Assembly (NCBI RefSeq): GCF_029892425.1
Contig: NZ_JARXWB010000006.1
Coordinates: forward strand, 186,001 to 250,000
DNA from: Bradyrhizobium sp. BR13661
Lineage (GTDB): Bacteria; Pseudomonadota; Alphaproteobacteria; Rhizobiales; Xanthobacteraceae
Direction of reading: 5' to 3'
DNA: 64,000 nt
A program made the translations under genes and the position numbers. The notes beneath the pieces are model-generated. The model did not search any database. It had not been told where the DNA came from and was given only the letters and a program-made list of their open reading frames with translations. This document shows, one piece after another, positions 23,081 to 30,490 of this stretch; position 1 is the stretch's first letter, and each line of letters starts with the position of its first letter.

Positions 23081-23154
23081 TGGGGAATGGTGTAACGGTA
23101 GCACAACAGACTCTGACTCTGTTTGTCTTGGTTCGAATCCAGGTTCCCCAGCCA
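23081..23154 (+). tRNA. tRNA-Gln(CTG), canonical
   Basis: Acceptor TGGGGAA/TTCCCCA with T1-A72 and G73, the Gln identity elements, then CCA; anticodon stem ACAGA/TCTGT with loop CTCTGAC; T-loop TTCGAAT. It has no oddities and stands apart from the array, so it may be the host copy and a possible integration site. Confidence 0.9.
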
Positions 23155-23417
23155 GCGCCTAAGTCCTTCAAAATATTGCAATATTTCGCATTTTTGTCGT
23201 TTGATTTTTGCGATCTTTGTGTCGCGCCTGTCGCGCTGAAATCCAGGGGAAATTCAGTGCCTCAAGTAGGCTCGTGGCGGCTCGGCGCGACACGAGGCGC
23301 AACAGGGCTGTGAATAGGTCGGATAGCATTCAAGCTGCGTCCTGCGTGCGGAGCGCCTGTGTCACTATCGATCGTTGATTCGTTGCTAGCCATTGTCACT
23401 GTTCAATTTGAGACGCC
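23155..23417. other. 263-bp intergenic region after tRNA-Gln, AT-richer
   Basis: No gene seen. Composition is clearly more AT-rich than the surroundings (e.g. AAAATATTGCAATATTTCG near 23170, an inverted repeat ATATTGCAATAT), consistent with foreign DNA downstream of a tRNA. No integrase or direct copy of the tRNA 3' end was found. Confidence 0.4.
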
Positions 23418-24080
23418 ATGACAGCTCACAAGCTCAACAACTCCACTCACGCAGCACCGGTGGTCGCAACATTGCGATGTCCTCACTGCGGTCACGTCGG
23501 AGCGTTTCCAGGCCCCGCCAATTGTAGCGACGTAAGTTGGCAGGAATCTTCGAGGATGGCAGATGGTAGATTGAACTCCGTGCCATTCGCCGCTGGGGTG
23601 CGCATATGCCCGAATCCCACGTGTCGCAGTTTGGTTCACGTCGTGCTCCGACAAGGAGAGCTTTGCGAAAGCTTCCCTCCAGAAGTTATCGATTTCGACT
23701 CAACTAATTTGCCTCCACCGATCCTTAGTTCGCTGGAAGAAGCGATCAAAGCCCACGCCGCAGGTTGTTTCAAAGCTTGCGCCCTAATGGTGCGGAGAGT
23801 GCTCGAAGACCTTTGCGACGATAAAAACGCTACAGGAGGAGACCTGAGGGCACGGCTTGCAGTGCTCGGGCAAAATGTGCTTGTGCCGAAGGATCTCTTG
23901 GACGCGGCCGACGAATTGCGCTTACTCGGAAATGATGCGGCACACATCAAAGCGAAGAACTACGACGCCATTGGCAAGGACGAAGCTGCGCTCGCCATCG
24001 AGTTAGCGAAGGAATTGCTGAAAGCCGTGTATCAGTACACGAGCTTGGTAAGCAAATTGAGGGCGCTAAAAAAACCTTAA
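23418..24080 (+). CDS. DUF4145-domain protein with N-terminal zinc ribbon
   Basis: A 220-residue protein. The N-terminal third has two Cys pairs (CPHCGH at 21-26 and CPNPTC around 64-69), a zinc-ribbon layout. The C-terminal part (about 95-205) matches DUF4145: EAIKAHAAGCFKACALMVRR, VLEDLC, a conserved DLLDAADELRLLGNDAAH and a final helix. DUF4145 proteins are common in mobile islands and often accompany defence genes such as restriction systems; the molecular role is unknown. Codon use and AT content differ from the flanking genes. It is followed after 19 nt by a membrane-protein gene. Confidence 0.75.
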   Translation: MTAHKLNNSTHAAPVVATLRCPHCGHVGAFPGPANCSDVSWQESSRMADGRLNSVPFAAGVRICPNPTCRSLVHVVLRQGELCESFPPEVIDFDSTNLPPPILSSLEEAIKAHAAGCFKACALMVRRVLEDLCDDKNATGGDLRARLAVLGQNVLVPKDLLDAADELRLLGNDAAHIKAKNYDAIGKDEAALAIELAKELLKAVYQYTSLVSKLRALKKP

Positions 24081-24099
24081 AGCCATAAGAGAGAATAAG

Positions 24100-24771
24100 G
24101 TGTTCAAAAATTTTTCACTCAGCACCGTGCTCACCATAGTCGGCGCGCTTGTTGTGGGCGCGCTTGGCTCGGGGCTTTGGGAAATTCTTTTCAAGCCGAC
24201 GTTAAATGGGCTTAGCAGCTTTCTGCTAAGTGTTGCAACGCTAGGAATTCAATCAGTCAGAGACAGCTTGTATTTGGAGGCCGCGAAGGGCCAACTGGAC
24301 CGCGCGGGGATCTTCGCTTCATTCTTGACTACTATGTTTATGTGCTCATCCTTCGCACTAGTGAGCATGTTTACCCTGACTTGGACTGGCCGCACACTAC
24401 ACAGGGCAACCCGCGACTTTAATCTTGTACAGGCCGCAAAGCTTCTCAGTGAAGATAGCGCGATTTACCGCCTTCGCCGGTTAGTGAGACTATTTCGGAT
24501 TGCTTTTATCCTACTCATCGGATCGATCGCATTGATAACTGGTACCAGCTGGATAACCCTCATTCGTGAAACCTACATAATGAATACAGTCGCCTATCTC
24601 CAACAATCCCAAACCATTGTTGGGCCCTTTCTAACAGATCGCGAGCGTGCAACGATCGCCTCGGAAGTTGCGCAGATGAAGTCTAGGGCCGACTTCGATG
24701 TGATGGTGTCCAGACTCAGCAAGATTGCTGAAGAGAACAAAGTAAAACTATCCGCATTCGCTCCATTCTGA
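24100..24771 (+). CDS. Membrane protein of unknown function, partner of DUF4145 gene
   Basis: A 223-residue protein with GTG start (GAGAATAAGGTG context). Three hydrophobic segments are seen: about 8-28, 72-97 and 135-158. The last ~60 residues are soluble and helical (TDRERATIASEVAQMKSRAD). It lies 19 nt after the DUF4145 gene with similar AT-rich composition, so the pair probably forms one transcriptional unit. No family is recognised. A membrane effector next to a DUF4145 gene is suggestive of a defence pair but unproven. Confidence 0.65.
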   Translation: MFKNFSLSTVLTIVGALVVGALGSGLWEILFKPTLNGLSSFLLSVATLGIQSVRDSLYLEAAKGQLDRAGIFASFLTTMFMCSSFALVSMFTLTWTGRTLHRATRDFNLVQAAKLLSEDSAIYRLRRLVRLFRIAFILLIGSIALITGTSWITLIRETYIMNTVAYLQQSQTIVGPFLTDRERATIASEVAQMKSRADFDVMVSRLSKIAEENKVKLSAFAPF

Positions 24772-24776
24772 ACTGC

Positions 24777-24923
24777 CTAAATCATCAGCTGCTCAACTAT
24801 CGTCCATGGCCCCGACGTCGTCCACCAGATCCCGTAGCTCACAGCCAACACGATGTCATCGTGCTTCCCGGTTTCAGGCGGTCCCGCAGGTCTGAATTCC
24901 CTCTGATCCGTCCGTCCGGCGCG
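24777..24923 (-). pseudogene. Remnant of a phage terminase large subunit (C-terminal end)
   Basis: On the minus strand an open frame without start reads PAGPPETGKHDDIVLAVSYG, then IWWTTSGPWTIVEQLMI and TAG at 24779-24777. The G-K-H-D-D-I-V-L-A motif is the C-terminal hallmark of the terminase large-subunit nuclease domain. The frame is closed by a TGA at 24926-24924, so only about 49 codons remain. It supports a prophage or phage-derived origin for this part of the island. Confidence 0.5.
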
Positions 24924-25026
24924 TCACCGCTCGCGACGGTTGGCCTCACCGGAAAAATGTGCCTTCGCGCGTCGGATCGGCGCGCGCATCATCGTCCTTG
25001 GGAGACCCAAGCCAAGGAGATCCGTG

Positions 25027-25389
25027 ATGCCCTATGTCGATGGTTTCGTGCTCGCCGTGCCGAAGGACAACATCGAAGCCTACAAGGCGCTGGCGCGAAC
25101 GGCGTGCGCGGTGTGGATGGAGCATGGCGCGCTCGATTACGTCGAATGCATCGGCGATGATTTGCCCTATGGCACCCTCACGTCGTTTCCGCGCGCCGTG
25201 ATGGCGAAGGAGGACGAGGTCGTGGTGTTCTCCTGGATCGTCTATCCGGACCGGCAGATCCGCGATGCCGTCAATGCCAAGGTTATGGCCGACGAGCGGT
25301 TCAAGAGCTTTGGCATGCCGTTTGATGGCAAACGCCTGATCTATGGCGGCTTCACGACGCTGCTGCAGGCGGGTGAGATGGCGGGCTGA
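25027..25389 (+). CDS. DUF1428 family protein
   Basis: A 120-residue protein beginning MPYVDGFVLAVPKDNIEAYK, the DUF1428 opening, with the conserved WMEHGALDYVECIGDD and a dimeric alpha/beta-barrel pattern ending in MPFDGKRLIYGGF. AAGGAG lies 7 nt before the ATG. DUF1428 proteins are small cytoplasmic dimers of the ABM/ferredoxin-like fold with no established reaction. It is followed 65 nt later by a GST gene. Confidence 0.85.
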   Translation: MPYVDGFVLAVPKDNIEAYKALARTACAVWMEHGALDYVECIGDDLPYGTLTSFPRAVMAKEDEVVVFSWIVYPDRQIRDAVNAKVMADERFKSFGMPFDGKRLIYGGFTTLLQAGEMAG

Positions 25390-25454
25390 GCGCATGCTTT
25401 ATCCGTGACGCCTCTCCGGCCGCTATATCCAATCCAATCGAGGAAGTCTCAACC

Positions 25455-26096
25455 ATGCTCACCGTCTATGGCGAAGGTCGTGGCTTCCGTGTTGTCTGGC
25501 TGCTCGAGGAGTTGGGATTGGCTTATCGGCTGCGCCCGGTCGATCTGTTCGCGGTTGAGAATGATCGCGACTTCCTCGCCATCAACCCAGCCGGCTTCAT
25601 TCCAGCGCTTCAGGACGGCGAGACGATCATGGTCGAGTCGATCGCCATTCTTCAGTACCTGCTCGCGCGTTACGGCTCGGGTTCGCTTGGCGTCGACCCG
25701 GATGATCCTGCCTTCGCGTCCTATCTGCAATTTCTCCATCTGGGCGAGGCCGGGCTCGCCGGGCCGATGAATGCCGTCATCGTCGGCCGCCAATTCGCGC
25801 CCGAGGCCGAGCGGAATGTCCGGGTGACCCGCTGGGCACGCGAGACCTTCGAGAGCCGGCTGGGTTTGGTTATCCGTCGCCTCAAGGATCACCCCTATCT
25901 CGCCGCCGACCGGTTCACGGCCGCCGACATCTCGGTGAGCTACGCCCTTTTGCTCGGCCTGCGAACCGGCAACTACGTTCCCGGTTCTGTCGAGCGGGAC
26001 TATCTCGCCCGCACGACGGCACACCATGCCTATGCCCGGGCGATGGAGAGCTGCCAGGCCACCAAGGCCTGGGCGGCACGATCACCGGGATTGTAG
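25455..26096 (+). CDS. Glutathione S-transferase family protein
   Basis: A 213-residue two-domain GST. The N-terminal thioredoxin-like domain (1-78) has INPAGFIPALQDGETIMVES, with the conserved cis-Pro and the SNAIL-like ES. The C-terminal helical domain has DRFTAADISVSYALLLGL, the N-capping box of the family. Such proteins conjugate glutathione to electrophiles or reduce peroxides in the cytoplasm. Sub-class and substrate are not clear. Confidence 0.88.
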   Translation: MLTVYGEGRGFRVVWLLEELGLAYRLRPVDLFAVENDRDFLAINPAGFIPALQDGETIMVESIAILQYLLARYGSGSLGVDPDDPAFASYLQFLHLGEAGLAGPMNAVIVGRQFAPEAERNVRVTRWARETFESRLGLVIRRLKDHPYLAADRFTAADISVSYALLLGLRTGNYVPGSVERDYLARTTAHHAYARAMESCQATKAWAARSPGL

Positions 26097-26766
26097 TGCT
26101 GGCTTCATCGGCCCGTCGGGCAAAACACCCAAAAGCGCCGTCAATCCCTCGTTGCAAAAATATTCCACTTTACCGAAATTCGGATTTGTCGTATGCGTCT
26201 GACATCCCAGCCCACCAAAGGGGCGGTCGTACGTCGTCACGAACGCGGGCTGGGGATGCGGTGGACGCGGGCAGCGCCGTCGCGGATGTTTGTGGCAGGG
26301 CGGGGCAGTGGATTGAGCCGAGCCCTGTGAGCCGCATGCAAGCCGCGTTGTACGAACGGCGCCGTGTCCTGCGAAGCCCCTTCGGGCGAAGCGGGATCTG
26401 CTCGCGTACGGCGAAACCGTGTGGTCCTGGCCGTCGTCGCTACGGTCAAGCCTTCGCGAAGCCTCGTCACGTCAACCGGCGTGATGCGGCGCATTTCGCT
26501 GAGGTGACGGAGACAAGAGGAATTCGTCTCCGGGGAGAGCGCGCATAGGCCGTCAAACCATCGCGCAGGGAAGGCCGAGTTTCGGTTGCCCTGTGTTTCC
26601 CCTGTGCATTGCGTGTGCATCATTTTCGCATGGGGGTCTTATGGGTGCCAGCCGGCGCCCGGTCTTCCCTGCGCCCTTTCTTCGGAGAGGGTGTGAAGAG
26701 AAGCGCATGACTCGGGCGAAACAGGCCGCGAGATCGCGATGCCGTGTCCGCCGTTCGACAGCTAAC
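26097..26766. repeat. Gene-free 670 bp containing a dispersed Bradyrhizobium-type repeat
   Basis: No gene is supported. From about 26220 to 26720 the sequence matches my memory of a long degenerate intergenic repeat in Bradyrhizobium, with landmarks GTGGTCCTGGCCGTCGTCGC, GGTGACGGAGACAAGAGGAA, TTCGTCTCCGGGGAGAGCG and GCGCAGGGAAGGCCGAGTTT. The element has not been assigned a function. The first ~120 bp (26097-26220) are AT-richer and contain nothing recognisable. Confidence 0.45.
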
Positions 26767-27453
26767 CTATCGGGGAAGCGAATGACCGACTTCAGCCTGA
26801 AGCAGCAACAGCAGGCAGCCCGCAAGGCGCGTCTCCATCTCTTTCGATCGAAGCGACAGCGGTCCGGGATCGTTGAGGATCGCGTTGACCAGCGTGCCCA
26901 GCACGACCTGCAAGCCGAATGCCATGGTGCGGGTCTTGGCGGCCCTGCGGCCCTTCCCCATCGACGGCAGCAGGAGAGGGGTGGCACGTTCTGTGGTCGC
27001 CTTGGCCAGCGCCTTGAATGGCGTCCATTTGTCCGGGCGGGTGTCGTCATGCTGAAGTGCGGCGCGCAACACGCCCTCGTGGTGGCGCATCCAGACGATG
27101 ATGCCGCTGACGATGATGTGGCAGAGCTTGTCGAGGTCCGTGTCGGGCGAGGGGCGTCGGATCTCGCCGAGCCGTTGCTCGCCGTCACGTGTCGCCAGCG
27201 CCATGAGCGCGTTGAAATAGGCCTCCTTGCTCTCGAAGCGGCTGTAGAAGGCGCCGACCGTGACGCTGACCTCAGCGCAGAGCGTCTCGATCGAAAGTTC
27301 GGCGAGGCTTCGCGTGCGCAGCAATTCGGCGCCGGCGCGGAGCAGGGCCAGTGTCGTCTCGCGGCTGCGCTTCTGGCGTGACGGGGCGACTCCCGGGAGG
27401 TCGAAATCGCGGGATCGGGAGTCGTCGGAAGATGGCCGCGTTCGCGCTTGCAT
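26767..27453 (-). CDS. TetR-family regulator, divergent from arylsulfatase
   Basis: A 228-residue protein with an N-terminal TetR helix-turn-helix (SIETLCAEVSVTVGAFYSRF, about residues 54-73, with the recognition helix VGAFYSRFESKEAYF). The remaining helical domain is ligand-binding and not assignable. The gene is divergent from the sulfatase gene, and an AT-rich palindrome lies between them, so local regulation of the sulfatase is likely. The first ~25 residues are basic and Ser/Arg-rich. Confidence 0.85.
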   Translation of the reverse strand: MQARTRPSSDDSRSRDFDLPGVAPSRQKRSRETTLALLRAGAELLRTRSLAELSIETLCAEVSVTVGAFYSRFESKEAYFNALMALATRDGEQRLGEIRRPSPDTDLDKLCHIIVSGIIVWMRHHEGVLRAALQHDDTRPDKWTPFKALAKATTERATPLLLPSMGKGRRAAKTRTMAFGLQVVLGTLVNAILNDPGPLSLRSKEMETRLAGCLLLLLQAEVGHSLPR

Positions 27454-27457
27454 TCGC

Positions 27458-27493
27458 CCTAAATGATAATCATAATTCGGATTATATTTTAGG
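27458..27493. promoter_or_regulatory. Divergent operator: nested AT-rich inverted repeats
   Basis: Outer arms CCTAAA (27458-27463) and TTTAGG (27488-27493) enclose inner arms ATAATC (27466-27471) and GATTAT (27480-27485). The site lies 4 bp upstream of the TetR start, between TetR and sulfatase genes. It stands out from the GC-rich surroundings and fits a TetR operator plus promoter. Confidence 0.6.
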
Positions 27494-27541
27494 ATGAGAC
27501 GAGCCGCGGGTCAACCGCGAGGGCCGGACAGGGAGCAACAG

Positions 27542-29827
27542 ATGAGCGCAGGCAGCGGCACGCCGTTCCGCGGCACCGTCGGCAAGACGGTTGCGGAGTC
27601 GAAGCCCTGGTGGCCGGAGGCCGTGAAGCCGCCGGCGGGCGCGCCGAACATTCTCATCGTGCTGTTCGACGATGTCGGCTTCTCCGATTTCGGCTGCTAC
27701 GGCTCGGCGATCAGGACGCCGACCATTGACAGGCTCGCCGCGGAGGGCTTGCGCTATTCAGGCTTCCACACCACCGCGATGTGCTCGACGACGCGTGCGG
27801 CACTGCTCACCGGGCGCAATCATCATTCGGTCGGCGTCGGGTGCCTCGCCAATTTCGATTCGGGCTACCCTGGATATCGCGGCAAGATCGCGCGCGAGGC
27901 GGGGACGCTCGCCGAGATGCTGCGCGTGCACGGCTATCGCAACTACATGGTCGGCAAGTGGCACGTCACGCCGCTGACCGAGAGCGGCGCGACCGGTCCG
28001 TTCGACGGCTGGCCGCTGGGCCGCGGCTTCGACCGCTTCTACGGCTTCCTCGACGCCGAGACCGACCAGTACGCGCCCGAGCTCGTCTCTGACAACACGC
28101 ATATCGATCCTCCGGGCACTTATGCCGACGGCTATCATCTGACCGAGGATCTGATCGACCAGGCGATCCGCTTCATCGGCGATCACCATGCCGACCGGCC
28201 CGACATTCCCTGGCTGACCTGGGTCGCGCTCGGCGCCTGCCATGCACCGCATCAGGCGCCGGTCGATATCATCCGCAGCTACGATTCTGAGTTCGTGCAC
28301 GGCTGGGATGTCGAGCGCGAACGGCGGCTGGCGCGCCAGAAGGCGATGGGGCTGGTGCCGCAGGAGACGCGGATGCCTGCTCGCAACGACGGCGTGAAGG
28401 CCTGGGAAGATCATTCCATCGACGAGCGCCGCGTCTTCACGCGGCTGCAGGCGGCCTTCGCCGGCATGCTCGATCATTCCGATCGGCATCTGGCGCGTCT
28501 GGTCGCATTCCTCGACACGGCCGACATTCGCGACAACACCGTCATCATCGTGATGTCCGACAATGGGGCCAGCCAGGAGGGCGGCCCGCTCGGCTTCGTC
28601 AATGCGATGGGGCCGTTCAACTTCAAGCCGGAGCCGATCGCGGAAAAGCTCGCCCGTATCGACGATATCGGCGGGCCCGACACCCACAGCAATTTCCCGC
28701 ACGGCTGGGCCATGGCGTCCAACACGCCGCTGCGCCGCTACAAGCAGAACACCCATGGCGGCGGCATCCGCGATCCCTTCATCATCAACTGGCCGAAGCG
28801 CATTGCAGCCAAGGGCGAGTTGCGTCACCAGTTCGTGCACGCCAGCGACCTGACGCCGACGCTTCTGGAGTTGATCGGAATCGACGCGCCGTCCGAAATC
28901 GCCGGCTGTCGTCAGATGCCGCTCGAAGGCGAGAGCTTCGCGCGCTCGATCACCGATGCCTCGGCGCCGTCGAAAACCTCAGCGCAGTATTTCGAGATGT
29001 TCGGCCATCGCGGCCTCTGGCAGCACGGCTGGAAGGCGGTCGCATACCATCCGCCGGGGACGCCGTTCGAGAACGACAAATGGGAGCTGTTCCATCTCGA
29101 TCGGGATTTCTCCGAGACCGACGATCTCGCTGCGAAGGAGCCGGAACGGCTGACGCAGATGATCGCGACATGGTGGGGCGAGGCCGGGAAGCACAATGTG
29201 CTGCCGCTCGACGACCGTTTCGGTCCGCGCTTTGCCGAGAACGCCGCACGCTTCCACGGCGCGCGCCATCATTTCATCTTCCACCACGGCATGGGCCATG
29301 TGCCGACCGACGTGGCGCCCGACGTGCGCAGCCGCAGTTACACGATCGAGGCGCATGTCGAGATCGAGGAAGCTGGTGCGAGCGGCGTGCTGATCTCGCA
29401 CGGCGATGCGACGTCGGGCTACAGCCTCTACATCAAGGACGGCCACCTCGTGCATGACCTCAACATCGGCGGCAGCCACCAGATCGTGCGCTCCGACCGC
29501 AAGGTGCTGGGCGCGCAGCGCCTCGGTGTTCACGTCGAGCGTCTTGTGCGCAAGGAGGCGCCGGCCAAAGGCTCGCGCACCGGGATTACCGAGTACACAC
29601 TCCTGATCGACGGCGAGAAGGCCGGCTCGCTCCAGACCCAGCTCGGCTTCCACACGCTGATCTCGTGGTCCGGCCTCGACATCGGCCGCGACCGCGGCAG
29701 CCCGGTGTCGCACTATGAGTCGCCGTTCGAATTCGAGGGCAGGCTGCTGCGCGTCACCGTGACCATGCACGATGACCAGTCGCTGGACGGCGAGGCCGTC
29801 GGCAACGCGCAGATGGCACGGCAGTAA
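27542..29827 (+). CDS. Arylsulfatase (type I, formylglycine-dependent)
   Basis: A 761-residue alkaline-phosphatase-superfamily sulfatase. Metal residues appear in ILIVLFDDVGFSDFGCYGS; the formylglycine motif is CSTTRAALLTGR (about residue 81), a C-x-T-x-R variant of the usual C-x-P/S-x-R; further landmarks are YMVGKWHVTPL, VIIVMSDNGASQEGG and the GGGIRDPFIINWPK stretch. No signal peptide is seen, so it may be cytoplasmic. The C-terminal ~200 residues form a beta-rich extra domain found in rhizobial arylsulfatases. GGGAG before ATG 27542 decides the start. It probably releases sulfate from organic sulfate esters. The divergent TetR gene is the likely regulator. Confidence 0.88.
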   Translation: MSAGSGTPFRGTVGKTVAESKPWWPEAVKPPAGAPNILIVLFDDVGFSDFGCYGSAIRTPTIDRLAAEGLRYSGFHTTAMCSTTRAALLTGRNHHSVGVGCLANFDSGYPGYRGKIAREAGTLAEMLRVHGYRNYMVGKWHVTPLTESGATGPFDGWPLGRGFDRFYGFLDAETDQYAPELVSDNTHIDPPGTYADGYHLTEDLIDQAIRFIGDHHADRPDIPWLTWVALGACHAPHQAPVDIIRSYDSEFVHGWDVERERRLARQKAMGLVPQETRMPARNDGVKAWEDHSIDERRVFTRLQAAFAGMLDHSDRHLARLVAFLDTADIRDNTVIIVMSDNGASQEGGPLGFVNAMGPFNFKPEPIAEKLARIDDIGGPDTHSNFPHGWAMASNTPLRRYKQNTHGGGIRDPFIINWPKRIAAKGELRHQFVHASDLTPTLLELIGIDAPSEIAGCRQMPLEGESFARSITDASAPSKTSAQYFEMFGHRGLWQHGWKAVAYHPPGTPFENDKWELFHLDRDFSETDDLAAKEPERLTQMIATWWGEAGKHNVLPLDDRFGPRFAENAARFHGARHHFIFHHGMGHVPTDVAPDVRSRSYTIEAHVEIEEAGASGVLISHGDATSGYSLYIKDGHLVHDLNIGGSHQIVRSDRKVLGAQRLGVHVERLVRKEAPAKGSRTGITEYTLLIDGEKAGSLQTQLGFHTLISWSGLDIGRDRGSPVSHYESPFEFEGRLLRVTVTMHDDQSLDGEAVGNAQMARQ

Positions 29828-29841
29828 CGAAGGGAGCTCCG

Positions 29842-30426
29842 TTACTTGATCTTATCGTAGGCGGCCGCGAAATCGTTCAGCGGCATCGGGATTGCGATCG
29901 TTTCCTTCGCCATGTTCTGGAAGGAGACCTTCAGTTGCTTGCCTGAGCGCAAGGCGGCGAGCATATCAGGCGCGATCGGCGTCGAGGCGTAGCAACCGCG
30001 GTTCTCGCAGGTCTGGATCTGGAGATCGACGGTTTTGCCCTCGTCGACCTGCAGCTTGGCACCAACAGGCAGGTTGAGGCCGAGCGGCAGCTGCAGCAGT
30101 GCAACCGGCGTGCGGGTGTCGGGAGCAATGCGGATGTTGATGAGGACGATGGTCTGGCCGGTCTTGGTCAGCACGGCGTTCTGCTCGATCGCGCATTCGA
30201 GCGGCGCGTCGCGGCTGGCGCTGGTGCAGCGCGCGATCCAACCAGGTTGCGGCGGCGTGCCGTCGGGCTGGGCTTGGGCCTGCGGCTGGGTCGGCGCGGG
30301 CGTGGGCTGCGCGGTCGCCGGGGCAGGGGGAGCTGCGTTCTTCTTGGCGCTCTGCTGGGCATACGCAACGCTTGTCGACATGAGGGCAGCGGCGAAGAGA
30401 GCAACAAGTCTGGATTGCATGGGCAT
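29842..30426 (-). CDS. Invasion-associated locus B (IalB) family periplasmic protein
   Basis: A 194-residue exported protein. Residues 1-23 form a signal peptide (hydrophobic LVALFAAALMSTSVAYAQQ), followed by an Ala/Pro/Gln-rich linker of about 40 residues and an IalB domain (about 62-190) with WIARCTSASRDAPLECAIEQ, GQTIVLINIRIAPDTRTP and the Cys pair in QTCENRGCYAS. IalB homologues affect host interaction in Bartonella; in rhizobia the role is not clear. The start is uncertain between 30426 and 30420; upstream codons overlap the neighbouring RND region. It is convergent with the sulfatase gene. Confidence 0.82.
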   Translation of the reverse strand: MPMQSRLVALFAAALMSTSVAYAQQSAKKNAAPPAPATAQPTPAPTQPQAQAQPDGTPPQPGWIARCTSASRDAPLECAIEQNAVLTKTGQTIVLINIRIAPDTRTPVALLQLPLGLNLPVGAKLQVDEGKTVDLQIQTCENRGCYASTPIAPDMLAALRSGKQLKVSFQNMAKETIAIPMPLNDFAAAYDKIK

Positions 30427-30490
30427 GGCGAGACCGCGTTGGCGTGAACCGGGGGCCTCGCTGTAGCGTCGCCAAAGCCGCGGCGCAAGC

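Noticed and set aside
23080..23313. A 77-codon frame starting inside tRNA-Gln(CTG)
   Set aside because: The N-terminal third is a translation of the tRNA, and the rest is AT-rich non-coding DNA.
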